The notes: a model not told the origin generated them from the sequence alone. A stretch of 64,000 nt of DNA from Streptomyces natalensis ATCC 27448 (GCF_000935125.1 NZ_JRKI01000003.1:1-64000); one strand, 5' to 3'. Positions 17,843 to 26,601 are shown, numbered from the stretch's first letter. Numbers and translations: made by a program.

Positions 17843-18124
17843 CAGACCGGGGCCCGGCCCCGTCGGACATCCGGGCAAGGTTGACCCCATCGCGTGATCC
17901 CGGCCACAACTCCCCCATGGAGCTGGGCAGTCGGCTCCCGCAGCGGGGGCAGCCTTGTTAGTCTTGGCGGTAGCCCGATCGCTGGTGCATCCCCCGTCGC
18001 CAGCGGTCGGGCGCTGTCATTTTTCCGCCGCATGTTCCGCCTCTCGGCTCCTCTTGGGGAGTCGTAAGCTGATCTCGCCCGGCCGGCCCCGCCGGGGCGC
18101 ACGGCGACGGAACGGTGAGCGGCG

Positions 18125-18739
18125 ATGGCAGCGGCGTACGAGCGGATCGCCCGGCGGCCGCGCACCCCGGTGGTGCGGTCCAATCTCCGGCACCAGTGGG
18201 AGAAGGACCGGGTGCACAAGCCCGTCGAACAGCGCAGCACGACGGGCGCCACCGAGCAGGACACCGGACTTCACGTCGATGACCTGGTCTTTTCCGCGTC
18301 GTATCGCGAGATCCCGGCGACCGAGGACCTCGCGAGGGCCTTCGCCCTCCCCGAGGGCACCATGCTGCTGGAGCGCTCCTACCGCACCCGGCACGCGGCC
18401 GAGACCGCGCCCTTCGGCCTGGTGACCTCGTATCTCGTGCGCGATCTGATCGCACCGAACCCCGACCTGCTGGACGAGACCAGGGAACCCTGGCCCGGGG
18501 GCTCGCAGAGCCAGCTGCACACCGTGGGCATCGAGCTGGACCGCATCGAGGAGCGCGTCACCGCCCGTCCGCCGACGCCCGGGGAAGCGGACGAGCTGGA
18601 GCTGCCGCCGGGCACGTCGGTGCTGGTGCTCCGCAAGACCTCGTACGACATCCGGGACCGCGCCGTGGGGGTCTCCGACATCGTCCTGCCGGGCGACCGC
18701 ACGGAACTGCGGTTCACCACTCCCCTGGAAAGGTGGTGA
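18125..18739 (+). CDS. GntR/HutC-type UTRA-domain protein lacking the winged-helix DNA-binding domain
   Basis: 204 residues. The start MAAAYERIA looks like the first residues of a GntR regulator, but it runs straight into RRPRTPVVRSNLRHQWEKDR, the linker that normally follows the winged helix. The roughly 55-60-residue DNA-binding segment between them is absent with the frame kept. The rest is a complete UTRA effector domain (VTSYLVRDLI, GSQSQLHTVGIELDRIEERV, LELPPGTSVLVLRKTSYDIR). It cannot bind DNA in the normal way; it might act by heterodimerising with a full-length paralogue or be non-functional. The next gene overlaps its stop. Confidence 0.8.
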   Translation: MAAAYERIARRPRTPVVRSNLRHQWEKDRVHKPVEQRSTTGATEQDTGLHVDDLVFSASYREIPATEDLARAFALPEGTMLLERSYRTRHAAETAPFGLVTSYLVRDLIAPNPDLLDETREPWPGGSQSQLHTVGIELDRIEERVTARPPTPGEADELELPPGTSVLVLRKTSYDIRDRAVGVSDIVLPGDRTELRFTTPLERW

Positions 18740-19503
18740 GTGCCGTGCGCCGGCGCATCATCGTCGTCACCGCCGTGCACGCCCCGTCGGCCCGCTTCCT
18801 GCCGGAGGCGTACGCCTCGCTGTGCCGACAGGAGCTGCCCGCGGGGTGGGACTGGCACTGGGTCGTGCAGGAGGACGGACACGGCGACGAGGTCGCCCCG
18901 CATGTCCCGGACGACGCGCGGGTGACCTTCCGGCAGGGACGGCCGGGCGGCCCCGGTGTCGCCCGCACCATGGCCCTGGCGCATGCGGACGGCGCCTACG
19001 TCAAAATCCTGGACGCCGACGATCAGCTGCCGCCGGGCACGCTCGCCCGCGACCTGGCCGCCCTCGAAGCCGACCGGACCCTGGGCTGGGCCACCTCGCG
19101 CGCCCTGGACCTGCTGCCCGACGGCTCCACCGTCGGTTTTCCCCGAGACCCCGCGCCGGGGCCGGTCGAGCGGGGCGCCGTGCTCGACTTCTGGAAGGCG
19201 AACGACTACCGCGCGCAGGTCCACCCGGCGACCCTCTTCGTCCGCCGCGGCCTGCTGCTCGCCCTCGGCGGCTGGATGGCGCTCCCGGCCTCGGAGGACA
19301 CCGGCCTGCTGCTCGCGCTGAACGCGACCAGCCGCGGCTGGTTCTCGTCCGAGGTCGGGCTGCTCTACCGCAAGTGGCCCGGCCAGGCCACCGGCCAGGC
19401 ATCCCACACCGACGCCGCGGAGCGCGACGCCCGTATGGCGGTGGTGGAGGCCCGCGCCCGGGAGCTCGCCTCCTTCAACTGGTGCTACACGGCTGCCGAT
19501 TGA
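18733..19503 (+). CDS. Family 2 glycosyltransferase
   Basis: About 256 residues, cytosolic GT-A fold. The nucleotide-sugar start is RRRIIVVTAVHAPSARFLPE, the metal-binding DxD is in YVKILDADDQLPPG, and the acceptor region carries LPASEDTGLLLAL. GTG 18733 or GTG 18736 (overlapping the preceding TGA) are both possible, so it is coupled to the UTRA protein gene. The product could be a cell-surface sugar or a secondary metabolite; acceptor and donor cannot be told from sequence. Confidence 0.82.
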   Translation: MVSAVRRRIIVVTAVHAPSARFLPEAYASLCRQELPAGWDWHWVVQEDGHGDEVAPHVPDDARVTFRQGRPGGPGVARTMALAHADGAYVKILDADDQLPPGTLARDLAALEADRTLGWATSRALDLLPDGSTVGFPRDPAPGPVERGAVLDFWKANDYRAQVHPATLFVRRGLLLALGGWMALPASEDTGLLLALNATSRGWFSSEVGLLYRKWPGQATGQASHTDAAERDARMAVVEARARELASFNWCYTAAD

Positions 19504-19527
19504 CCGCCGGCACGGCCAACCCCTCCT

Positions 19528-20448
19528 TCACGGAAGCGCTTCGGCATCGACCCGCGAGAAGATCAGGTCGCTCTCCTCGACCACCGGGCCCCGCCAGCGC
19601 ACCGGTACGGCCACCGACCGCAGCGCCGCCGGGTAGCTCCCGGCCGCGTAGTCGTTGGGCAGGCGGTACACATGGAATCCGTGGTCGCGCATGATCTCCA
19701 GCAGTTCGTCGGCCGATTCCCCCAGGCGCTCCATCCGTTCGGGAGTCACCTCGATGGTGATCTCCGCATCCGGCCGCAGCGCGCCGAGCATCGGCTCCAT
19801 GCCCCGTACGACACCGCCCTCCGCGCCCTCCACATCGATCTTGATCACCCGGGCCGAGGCGATCTCCTCCGAGGTGAGCAGATCCGGCAGCGGATACGCC
19901 TCCACCTCGAACGTGGCCTCGGCGGGGCCGTCGTAGGGGACGATGCTGGCGGCGCCCATATTGCTGGAGCTGGCCAGGATGAAGGTCAGTTTCCCGGGCT
20001 CGTCGGAGACCGCGGCATTGACCGCACGGATGCTGTCGCACCCGTTCATCCCGGCGTGCAGCAGCACCCGGCGGTGGAAGGCCGGGGTGGCCTCGACGGC
20101 CACCACCTTGCCCTCCCCTCCGACGAGCCGTGCGGCGAGCAGGCTGTAGTAGCCGATGTTGGCCCCGACGTCGACGAAGGTGTCGCCGGGCCGCAGCCGA
20201 CGCTCCAGCCAGTGCGTCATATGGGGTTCCCACAGGCCGAACAGATAGATGTAGCGCTGGATGAGATCCCGCGTATCGACGGCCATGGCGGAGCCGAATG
20301 CGGTGCGGACGACCCTGCGCCGAGGACGGTCCCGCAGCCGGGGGTTGAGGAACCGCTTGGCCAGCAGCGCCTTGCCGAGACTGCCGGGGGCATCCCGTAC
20401 GTATCCGCGCCCCAGGGTCACCAGGGCTTCGCTTACGGGATTGCTCAT
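19528..20448 (-). CDS. FkbM-family SAM-dependent methyltransferase
   Basis: 306 residues from ATG 20448, which has AGAGGTGAG three bases upstream; an ATG seven codons earlier is less well placed. FkbM signatures are DTFVDVGANIGYYSLLAARL, KVVAVEATPAFHRRVLLHA and ARVIKIDVEGAEGGVVRGME. The family makes O-methyl groups on sugars and small molecules. It is convergent with the GT2 gene, and a role in modifying the same glycan is possible but unproven. Confidence 0.9.
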   Translation of the reverse strand: MSNPVSEALVTLGRGYVRDAPGSLGKALLAKRFLNPRLRDRPRRRVVRTAFGSAMAVDTRDLIQRYIYLFGLWEPHMTHWLERRLRPGDTFVDVGANIGYYSLLAARLVGGEGKVVAVEATPAFHRRVLLHAGMNGCDSIRAVNAAVSDEPGKLTFILASSSNMGAASIVPYDGPAEATFEVEAYPLPDLLTSEEIASARVIKIDVEGAEGGVVRGMEPMLGALRPDAEITIEVTPERMERLGESADELLEIMRDHGFHVYRLPNDYAAGSYPAALRSVAVPVRWRGPVVEESDLIFSRVDAEALP

Positions 20449-20481
20449 CCGCTCACCTCTCCGCGGCACCGGCGCGAACCG

Positions 20482-21717
20482 TCAGGCGATGACCGCCGCC
20501 CGATCTTGGTCAAATGGTAGGTCCAGCATACGAATGGCGTTCCCGCGCAACAGCTTGTAGGCCACTTCGGCGGGCAGCCCGCCGACGTGCTCGGCCGCCA
20601 CCTGCTTCGTCCGCGGCCAGGTCGAATCGACGTGGGGATAGTCGGTCTCGAACGTCGCGTTGTTCACCCCGACCGTCTCGATCGAGGCGACGCCGTGCTT
20701 GTCGCGGAAGAAGCAGCAGAAGATCTGCCGGTAGTAGTACGTCGACGGCGGCTCGGGGATCAGGTCCTTCACCCCGCCCCAGGCCCGGTGCTCCTCCCAT
20801 ACGTCGTCCGCCCGCTCCAGCGCGTACGGGATCCACCCCATCTGGCCTTCGCTGTACGCCAGCTTGAGCCGCGGGAATTTCACCAGCACGCCGCTGAAGA
20901 GGAAGTCCATCATCGAGGCCATCGCGTTGTTGAAGCTCAAGGATGCCTGCACGGCGGGCGGCGCGTCCGGCGATGCGGCCGGCATCTGGGACGACGAGCC
21001 GATGTGCATGTTCACGACGGTCCCGGTCTCCTCGCACGCCGCGAAGAACGGGTCCCAGTAGCCGGAGTGGATCGACGGCAGCCCCAGATAGGTGGGAATC
21101 TCGCTGAAGGTCACCGCCCGGACGCCCCGCGCGGCATTGCGCCTGATCTCGGCGACCGCGAGATCGACGTCCCACAGCGGGATGAGGCAGAGCGGGATCA
21201 GCCGGCCGCCGCTGTCGCCGCACCACTCCTCCACCATCCAGTCGTTGTAGGCCCGCACGCACGCCAGCGCGACCTCCTTGTCCTCGGCCTCCGCGAAGGT
21301 CTGCCCGCAAAAGCGCGGGAACGTCGGGAAGCAGAGGGATGCCTCGACGTGATTGACGTCCATGTCCGCCAGGCGGGCCGTGGGGTCCCAGCACCCGCGC
21401 CGCATCTGCTCCCGCGTGATGCCGTCCAGCGTCATCTCGTCACGGGAGAAGCCGACGGCCGCGATGATGCGTTTGTACGGGAACACCAGCCCTTCGTACT
21501 CCCACCAGTCGGTGATCTGGCCTTTCGGATCGGTGGTGAAGCGGTACTTCCCGCCGATGTACTCCAGTTCCCCGATGCCGGCCGTGAACGGCTTGGGCCC
21601 CCGGTCCCGGTACTTCTTCGGAAGCCATGTCGCGAAGAGGTGCGCGGGCTCGATCACGTGGTCGTCCACGCTGATGACCTTGGGGATTTCCCCTGCACTG
21701 CTCTCGTTGCGGATCAC
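20482..21717 (-). CDS. Amidohydrolase-family protein (ACMSD / amidohydrolase_2 type)
   Basis: 411 residues from GTG 21717 with AAGGGG upstream. TIM-barrel hydrolase features include ISVDDHVIEPAHLF at the start (D-H metal motif), RLADMDVNHVEASLCFPTFP, TVVNMHIGSSSQ (mid-barrel His), and FETDYPHVDSTWP near the C terminus (metal Asp and downstream His). Such proteins act in degradation of aromatic or steroid-like compounds as decarboxylases or hydrolases. Divergent to the DoxX gene, with a palindromic operator in its leader, so the two are probably co-regulated by a TetR-type repressor not present here. Confidence 0.87.
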   Translation of the reverse strand: MIRNESSAGEIPKVISVDDHVIEPAHLFATWLPKKYRDRGPKPFTAGIGELEYIGGKYRFTTDPKGQITDWWEYEGLVFPYKRIIAAVGFSRDEMTLDGITREQMRRGCWDPTARLADMDVNHVEASLCFPTFPRFCGQTFAEAEDKEVALACVRAYNDWMVEEWCGDSGGRLIPLCLIPLWDVDLAVAEIRRNAARGVRAVTFSEIPTYLGLPSIHSGYWDPFFAACEETGTVVNMHIGSSSQMPAASPDAPPAVQASLSFNNAMASMMDFLFSGVLVKFPRLKLAYSEGQMGWIPYALERADDVWEEHRAWGGVKDLIPEPPSTYYYRQIFCCFFRDKHGVASIETVGVNNATFETDYPHVDSTWPRTKQVAAEHVGGLPAEVAYKLLRGNAIRMLDLPFDQDRAAVIA

Positions 21718-21738
21718 GCCGTACCCCTTACGCTCACG

Positions 21739-21757
21739 ATCTGACGCCCCATCAGAT
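21739..21757. promoter_or_regulatory. Palindromic operator upstream of the amidohydrolase gene
   Basis: ATCTGACGCCCCATCAGAT has 6-bp perfect outer arms and nearly symmetric inner bases. It lies 22 bp before the amidohydrolase start and shares the CTGAyGGnGCGTCAG pattern with the site at 21847-21865, so both are probably bound by the same dimeric repressor. Confidence 0.6.
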
Positions 21758-21846
21758 TCCTCGGCTCCGAGGGTATGAGCCAGCCCTCGCGACAACAAGG
21801 CGCAATCGGCAACTGCACCTCTTGCCAGAGCGGACGCCTTCCGCTG

Positions 21847-21865
21847 AACTGACGCTCCGTCAGTT
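21847..21865. promoter_or_regulatory. Perfect palindromic operator upstream of the DoxX-like gene
   Basis: AACTGACGCTCCGTCAGTT consists of two exact 8-bp half-sites around a 3-base centre. It ends 24 bp before the ATG at 21890 and matches the operator at 21739-21757. The arrangement is typical of TetR-type regulation of a divergent promoter pair. Confidence 0.65.
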
Positions 21866-21889
21866 ATGCGCGCGACCGGAAGGAACGGC

Positions 21890-22342
21890 ATGCAAACGAT
21901 CTGGCTCGACGGGCCCGAGTGGCTAGCGGTCCTCCGTATCGGCCTCGGCCTGTGGTGGCTGGAAAGCTGGCGCCACAAGGACAAGAAGGACTGGTTCGCC
22001 GGCGGCGGCATCGCCTGGGCGGCGGGCGTGGCGGACCGGCACCGCTGGTCCGTGGTCCGCACCGGCTTCGACCGCATCGTGAAGCCCCGCCCCCGGCTGA
22101 TGGCGTATGTCGTCGCCCACGCAGAGCTGGCCCTCGGCCTGGGCCTGACCGTCGGATTCCTGACGCCCGTCGCCCTGGCCTGCGGTCTCGTGCTCAACCT
22201 GCTCTATCTCGTGCTGATGATCCACGACTGGGGAGAGCAGGGGCAGAACCTGATGATGGCGCTGATATCCGCCACGGGACTGTTCGCCATGAGCTGGCAG
22301 ACCTGGTCGCTCGACAGCGCCTTGGGGCTGTTTCCGGGCTAG
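21890..22342 (+). CDS. DoxX/TQO-small-subunit-like membrane protein
   Basis: 150 residues from ATG 21890, with GGAAGGAAC upstream. About four membrane segments are visible (WLAVLRIGLGLWWLESW, MAYVVAHAELALGLGLTVGF, LACGLVLNLLYLVLMIHDWG, LISATGLFAMSWQTW), as in DoxX or thiosulfate:quinone oxidoreductase small-subunit proteins. The function is membrane-associated and possibly redox-related. It is transcribed divergently from the amidohydrolase under matching operators. Confidence 0.78.
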   Translation: MQTIWLDGPEWLAVLRIGLGLWWLESWRHKDKKDWFAGGGIAWAAGVADRHRWSVVRTGFDRIVKPRPRLMAYVVAHAELALGLGLTVGFLTPVALACGLVLNLLYLVLMIHDWGEQGQNLMMALISATGLFAMSWQTWSLDSALGLFPG

Positions 22343-22491
22343 GGCCTTTCTGATGGGTCGGGGCCGGGCCTCTACGAGAGGTCGGCGTGGGCTCCAGGGC
22401 CTGTCCGTGGGGCCGCGCACCGGCCCGCCGGCATCCCCCGACCGCAGCCCGCCAACAGGCGCCGGGCGCCCGTGGTCGGCAGGGTGGAGGC

Positions 22492-24069
22492 ATGACGGAG
22501 ACGGGAACGGCGCCGGCCCGGCCCTTGGGCGACGGGCTGCTGCACCATGCGGACACCCTTCCCGACCACACCGCGCTGACCATCGGCGCACGCGAGTACA
22601 CCTACCAGGAGGTCGTCCACACCGCCCGGCAGTGGGCGGCCGCGGTCGTCGAGGCGGCCGGACCCCGGCCGCGGCGGGTCGGCGTCCTGGCCTCGCGCAG
22701 CGCGCCCGCGTACCTGGGGGTGGCCGCCGCGCTGTTCGCCGGGGCGGCCTTCGTCCCGCTGAACCGGGAGCTGCCCGTACGGCGGACCCGGACCATGCTG
22801 GAGCGGTCGGCGGTCGATGCACTGATCGTCGATGCGGCGTCGCTGCCCCACCTGCCGGAACTCCTGCGCGGCCTGCCGCGGCGTCCGGCGGTGCTGCTGC
22901 CCGACAGCCTGCGCGCCGACGTCCCGGACCTCGGCGACGGGCCGGTCCTGGACGCGGCCGATCTCGCGGCCGCCGCCCCGCTGCCACAGCCGCTCGGCGT
23001 GGGCCCCGATGACGTCGCCTATGTGCTGTTCACCTCGGGCAGCACCGGGGAGCCGAAGGGCGTCCCGGTCACCCACGCCAACGTCCGGTCCTTTCTCGAC
23101 ACGAACCAGGACCGCTATCGGCTGACACCCGACGACAGGCTCACGCAGATCGGCGACCAGACCTTCGACCTGTCGGTCTTCGACCTCTTCATGGCCTGGG
23201 AGAACGGGGCACGGGTCTGCGCGACGGACCCCCAGGAGCTGCTGGCGCCCCTGCCCTACCTGGAACGCAACGGCATCACCGTCTGGTTCTCGGTGCCTAC
23301 TGTGGCCGCCGTACTGCGCAAGCGGGGCGTGCTCACCCCCGGATCGATGCCGACCCTGCGCTGGAGCCTGTTCTGCGGCGAGGCGCTGCCCAGGGCCACC
23401 GCCGAGGCATGGCAGGCCGCCGCGCCCGGATCGACCGTGGAGAACCTGTACGGCCCGACCGAGCTGACCATCGCCTGCACGGTCTACCGCTGGGACCCGC
23501 GCACGAGCCCGGCGCACTGTGTGCACGACAACGTGCCGATCGGACGGCCGTACCCGGGCCTGCACACGCTGATCGTGGACGAGGACCTGACCCCGGTCGC
23601 GGACGGGTCCACCGGCGAGCTGTGCGTGGCCGGCCCCCAGACCACGCCCGGCTACTGGCAGGCGCCCGAGCTGACCGCCGAGCGCTTCTTCGCACGCGGC
23701 GGCAGGACGTACTACCGCACCGGCGACCTGGTGCGCCGGCACCACGGCCAGCTGATCTGCCTGGGCCGCAACGACCAGCAGGTCAAGATCGATGGTTACC
23801 GGATCGAACTGGGCGAGATCGAAGCGGCGCTGCGCCGGTCCGGGGCGGTGGAGGCCGTATGCCTGATGTGGCCGGACCCGGGGACGATCACCGCCGTGAT
23901 CTCGGGCGCGGCGGATCCGTCCGCCGTGGCCGCCGCGTCCGCGGACACACTGCCGCCCTATATGGCGCCCAGGTCGGTGCATGCCGTCGAGACCATGCCG
24001 GTCAACGCGAACGGCAAGGTGGACCGCATCGCGCTGCGGCGGTGGCTGGAGGAGTGCCGGCCGGTGTGA
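22492..24069 (+). CDS. Stand-alone amino acid adenylation enzyme (AMP-binding, NRPS A-domain type)
   Basis: 525 residues from ATG 22492 with GGTGGAGG upstream. Core motifs occur in order: A3 LFTSGSTGEPKGVPVTHAN, A4 FDLSVFDLFMAW, A5 NLYGPTELT, A7 YYRTGDLVRRH, A8 QQVKIDGYRIELGEIEAAL and A10 NANGKVDRIALR with the catalytic Lys. It activates a carboxylic acid, probably an amino acid, as acyl-AMP and loads a carrier protein. No carrier or condensation domain is fused or next to it, so it must act in trans. The substrate pocket was not decoded. Confidence 0.9.
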   Translation: MTETGTAPARPLGDGLLHHADTLPDHTALTIGAREYTYQEVVHTARQWAAAVVEAAGPRPRRVGVLASRSAPAYLGVAAALFAGAAFVPLNRELPVRRTRTMLERSAVDALIVDAASLPHLPELLRGLPRRPAVLLPDSLRADVPDLGDGPVLDAADLAAAAPLPQPLGVGPDDVAYVLFTSGSTGEPKGVPVTHANVRSFLDTNQDRYRLTPDDRLTQIGDQTFDLSVFDLFMAWENGARVCATDPQELLAPLPYLERNGITVWFSVPTVAAVLRKRGVLTPGSMPTLRWSLFCGEALPRATAEAWQAAAPGSTVENLYGPTELTIACTVYRWDPRTSPAHCVHDNVPIGRPYPGLHTLIVDEDLTPVADGSTGELCVAGPQTTPGYWQAPELTAERFFARGGRTYYRTGDLVRRHHGQLICLGRNDQQVKIDGYRIELGEIEAALRRSGAVEAVCLMWPDPGTITAVISGAADPSAVAAASADTLPPYMAPRSVHAVETMPVNANGKVDRIALRRWLEECRPV

Positions 24070-24125
24070 TCGGGGGGAGCGGCGGGCCCGGCCGTGACTC
24101 GTCGGAGGCCCGTCGGGGACCCACG

Positions 24126-24186
24126 GACAGGCCCTCCACCAGGTCCTCCGTCAGGCCCTCCGTCAGGCGCTGCACCAGGCTCTACA
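24126..24186. repeat. Imperfect direct repeats after the adenylation gene
   Basis: About five copies of a 12-13 bp unit resembling caggccctccgt are strung across the gap between the adenylation gene and the convergent Ala-rich gene. No secondary role is obvious; they could interfere with or replace a terminator. Confidence 0.5.
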
Positions 24187-24688
24187 CCCAGCCCACGTTC
24201 TCGGCCGCGGAGACGGCCGCCGCCTCTGCCGCATCGGCTTTGGCGTTCAGCGCCACGTCCCGGCCCATGCCCGCCCGCCCCGCGGCATCTCCCGCGGCCA
24301 TGGAAGCCGTGACGGCAGCGCGATGGGCGGCGTCGGCCGGTGCGCCGTCACCACCGCGGGACCGGGCCAGATCGGCCACAACGGCCGCCGCGGCCGCGGC
24401 ATTTCTGGCGCAGCGGGCGCCCGCCGCAGGGTCCGGGGAGCCGTCGGCAAGCTGGGCGAGCGCCCGGCCCGACAGCCGGACGGCGTTGGCGGCCTTCGCG
24501 GCGGGGCTCGTCGGCACCGACTCGGCGTCATCGTCCTCGATGCCGACGTAGCGGCACATGGCCGCGGCGCGGTCGAGCGCGCTCCGACCGCGGGCCGTAT
24601 GCCCCTTCCGGAGCGCTTCGTCGAGGGAGATCGTTGCGTCAGGAGCCGGTGCCGCGGTCAGGTGCTCACCGCCGGGGGAGGCGCTCAT
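24182..24688 (-). CDS. Alanine-rich protein of unknown function
   Basis: 168 residues from ATG 24688, which has AAGGAGAG six bases upstream. Over a third of the residues are Ala; the sequence is predicted helical, with two cysteines (MCRYVGIEDDDAE and GARCARNAAAA) and an end of ADAAEAAAVSAAENVGWV. There is no signal peptide or membrane segment. I do not recognise a family. It is convergent with the adenylation gene and is followed upstream by the inverted-repeat element at 24910-25078. Confidence 0.65.
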   Translation of the reverse strand: MSASPGGEHLTAAPAPDATISLDEALRKGHTARGRSALDRAAAMCRYVGIEDDDAESVPTSPAAKAANAVRLSGRALAQLADGSPDPAAGARCARNAAAAAAVVADLARSRGGDGAPADAAHRAAVTASMAAGDAAGRAGMGRDVALNAKADAAEAAAVSAAENVGWV

Positions 24689-24909
24689 CGCTCTCTCCTT
24701 GTCTCTCCGGATTCTGGCCGGGTACTGGCCGGCTTCCGGCCGGGACGTCGTCCGGACCTCTTCGGGCAACGTCGCGGCCGCGACGCCCGGCAGAGTGCCA
24801 CACCGGGCACGAAGAGGCCAGGGTGGCAGCCGGCCCAGGCCCTCCAACTGCCCGCGCTTGCAGGCCGGTTCAGCCTGCCCATGGCGGGCGGGACGTCGGC
24901 CGTACGCGG

Positions 24910-25078
24910 CTAGGGGGCTTCTGATGGATCTCCGTGGAAGAAGGAGCGGCGTCTGGTGCGTGCTCTCGGCGTGACGCGCGGAAGTCCTCGTAGCGGCGCT
25001 ACTTGGGCTTTCGCGCGGTGCGGCGAGAGGGCGTGCCGGGCGTCGCGACGCCGCGGAGATCCATCAGAAGCCCCCTAG
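24910..25078. repeat. 169-bp element with perfect 25-bp terminal inverted repeats (MITE-like)
   Basis: The left arm at 24910-24934 begins CTAGGGGGCTTCTGATGGAT and its exact reverse complement is at 25054-25078, separated by 119 bp without an open gene. The right arm includes the TAG stop of the LCP gene. The long perfect arms and short non-coding body resemble a miniature inverted-repeat element; it would also fold as a large hairpin and could act as a terminator. No flanking target duplication is obvious. A related start, CTAGGGCCTTTCTGATGG, occurs at 22339, right at the DoxX stop. Confidence 0.75.
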
Positions 25079-26370
25079 GTCTTCCCCTTGGCCGTCACCG
25101 GCCGGTCGTCCCGTAGTTCGGCGAAGAGTTGCCTGGCCCGGGACACGTCCCACTTGATGGCGCTGCCCTTCGAGGTGGCGAAACCCACGCTGGAGACGGG
25201 GACGTTGAGGCGTTTGCCGTTGCCGGCCGAGACCTTCTTCATCGCCTCGAACAGCGAGGCGAGGTTCCACAGGCTCATGTCGTTGTCAACGATGAGCGTG
25301 CCGAGGCCGGCGCTCATCGTCGGGTACACCTTGGACGGGTCGAGCAGGACGCCGGGGGTGGCGGTCTTGTGGGCGAGCGCGGCGAGGAATTTCTGCTGGT
25401 TCCTGCTGCGGCCGAGGTCGCCCTGTGCCTCTTGGTGACGCTGGCGGACGAACGCGAGCGCGGTACGGCCGTCGAGCGTGTGGCAGCCCTTGGTCAGGTT
25501 CTCGCCGGACTTCTCGTCCTTGACGGCCTTGTCCAGGCAGATCGGCACCCCTCCGACGGCGTCGACGATGCTGACGAAACCCGAGAAGCCGATCTCCGTG
25601 TAATGCCCGATGCGCAGGCCCGTGTTGCGTTCGATGGTCCGGATGAGCAGACCGGGTCCGCCGAGCGAGAACGCCGCGTTGAGCTTGTTCTTCGACGCGG
25701 GGTAGTGCTTGCCGGTTTCGGGGCGGATGTACGGCGGGATGGTCACCCAGGAGTCGCGCGGCAGGCTCAGCATCGTGGTGCCGTGGGCCCCGGTGTGCAG
25801 CACGATCATCGAGTCGGTGCGCCGGCCCGCGTCCGCCGACCCGCCGGTGTGCAGGTCCTTCAGGTCCTTTTCGGACAGGCCCACGCGGCTGTCGGAGCCC
25901 ACGATCAGATAGTTGGTGCCCCGGCCCAGGGGAGGCCGGTCGGCGAGCTTGCCGAGGTCGACCTGGCGCTCGAGCTTGGTGTCGGCCCACACGTAGGTAC
26001 CGCCGGAGGCCAGCAGGACCACAGCGATCAGCAGCCCCGCCAGCCGCAGGATCCGGCGGCGGCGAGTGGGGCGGACGGCGGGGGGCCGGGTACTTCTGCG
26101 GACCTGCTCGCCGGGCCCCGCATACGAGTGGGGGGTGTCGTACGAGCCGGGGGCCTCGTAGGGGCCGGGGTCCTCGTACGAGCCGGGAGCCTCGTACGAG
26201 CCGGGGTCCTCGTAGGCGCCGGGTTGCTCGTAGGAGCCAGATTGCTCGTACCTGACCGGCTGCGGCGAGTGGGCGCTGGGCTGCCATATCTGCCCCGTGA
26301 CGGCATGCGTTGCCTCCGCTCCGCCGCCGTAACGGTTCATGCCGGGGGACCCGTCCAGCCAGTCACTCAT
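25075..26370 (-). CDS. LytR-CpsA-Psr (LCP) family protein
   Basis: 431 residues. A cytoplasmic head of about 100 residues contains Tyr/Pro/Gly tandem repeats (YEDPGSYEAPGSYEDPG). One membrane segment follows (ILRLAGLLIAVVLLASGGTY), then the extracellular LCP domain with TNYLIVGSDSRVGLSEKDLK, DSMIVLHTG, LSLPRDSWVTIP, KLNAAFSLGG and ALAFVRQRH, which includes the Arg/Asp residues of the pyrophosphate site. LCP enzymes transfer teichoic acid or other glycopolymers from lipid carriers to peptidoglycan. It is downstream of the GT2/deacetylase gene. A truncated close relative lies at 10465-10744. Confidence 0.92.
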   Translation of the reverse strand: MSDWLDGSPGMNRYGGGAEATHAVTGQIWQPSAHSPQPVRYEQSGSYEQPGAYEDPGSYEAPGSYEDPGPYEAPGSYDTPHSYAGPGEQVRRSTRPPAVRPTRRRRILRLAGLLIAVVLLASGGTYVWADTKLERQVDLGKLADRPPLGRGTNYLIVGSDSRVGLSEKDLKDLHTGGSADAGRRTDSMIVLHTGAHGTTMLSLPRDSWVTIPPYIRPETGKHYPASKNKLNAAFSLGGPGLLIRTIERNTGLRIGHYTEIGFSGFVSIVDAVGGVPICLDKAVKDEKSGENLTKGCHTLDGRTALAFVRQRHQEAQGDLGRSRNQQKFLAALAHKTATPGVLLDPSKVYPTMSAGLGTLIVDNDMSLWNLASLFEAMKKVSAGNGKRLNVPVSSVGFATSKGSAIKWDVSRARQLFAELRDDRPVTAKGKT

Positions 26371-26601
26371 GGGCGGACAGTCTGCACGCTCACGAGCCCT
26401 TCACCAAATGGTCCGCAATTCTGCACCAGAGGAGTGGGATTCGGGGAGGGAAAGGGGGATTTACGTGCGGTAAGGGCGATTACGCCGGCGGAGATCTGGC
26501 GGCGATCGGGCGGAGATCAGGGGGCCGGTCCCCCCGAAGGCGCCCGCCCGCCCAAAGGCGGGCGGGCGCCCGACGCGGACCGGTCTTCCGGCCCGGTTCC
26601 G

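Noticed and set aside
13850..17890. 1346-codon open frame antisense to the nSTAND/WD40 gene
   Set aside because: It mirrors the WD40 repeats in reverse and has no independent similarity; high GC keeps the frame open.
22492..24069. A full non-ribosomal peptide cluster
   Set aside because: Only one adenylation enzyme is present; no condensation, carrier or thioesterase gene lies nearby.
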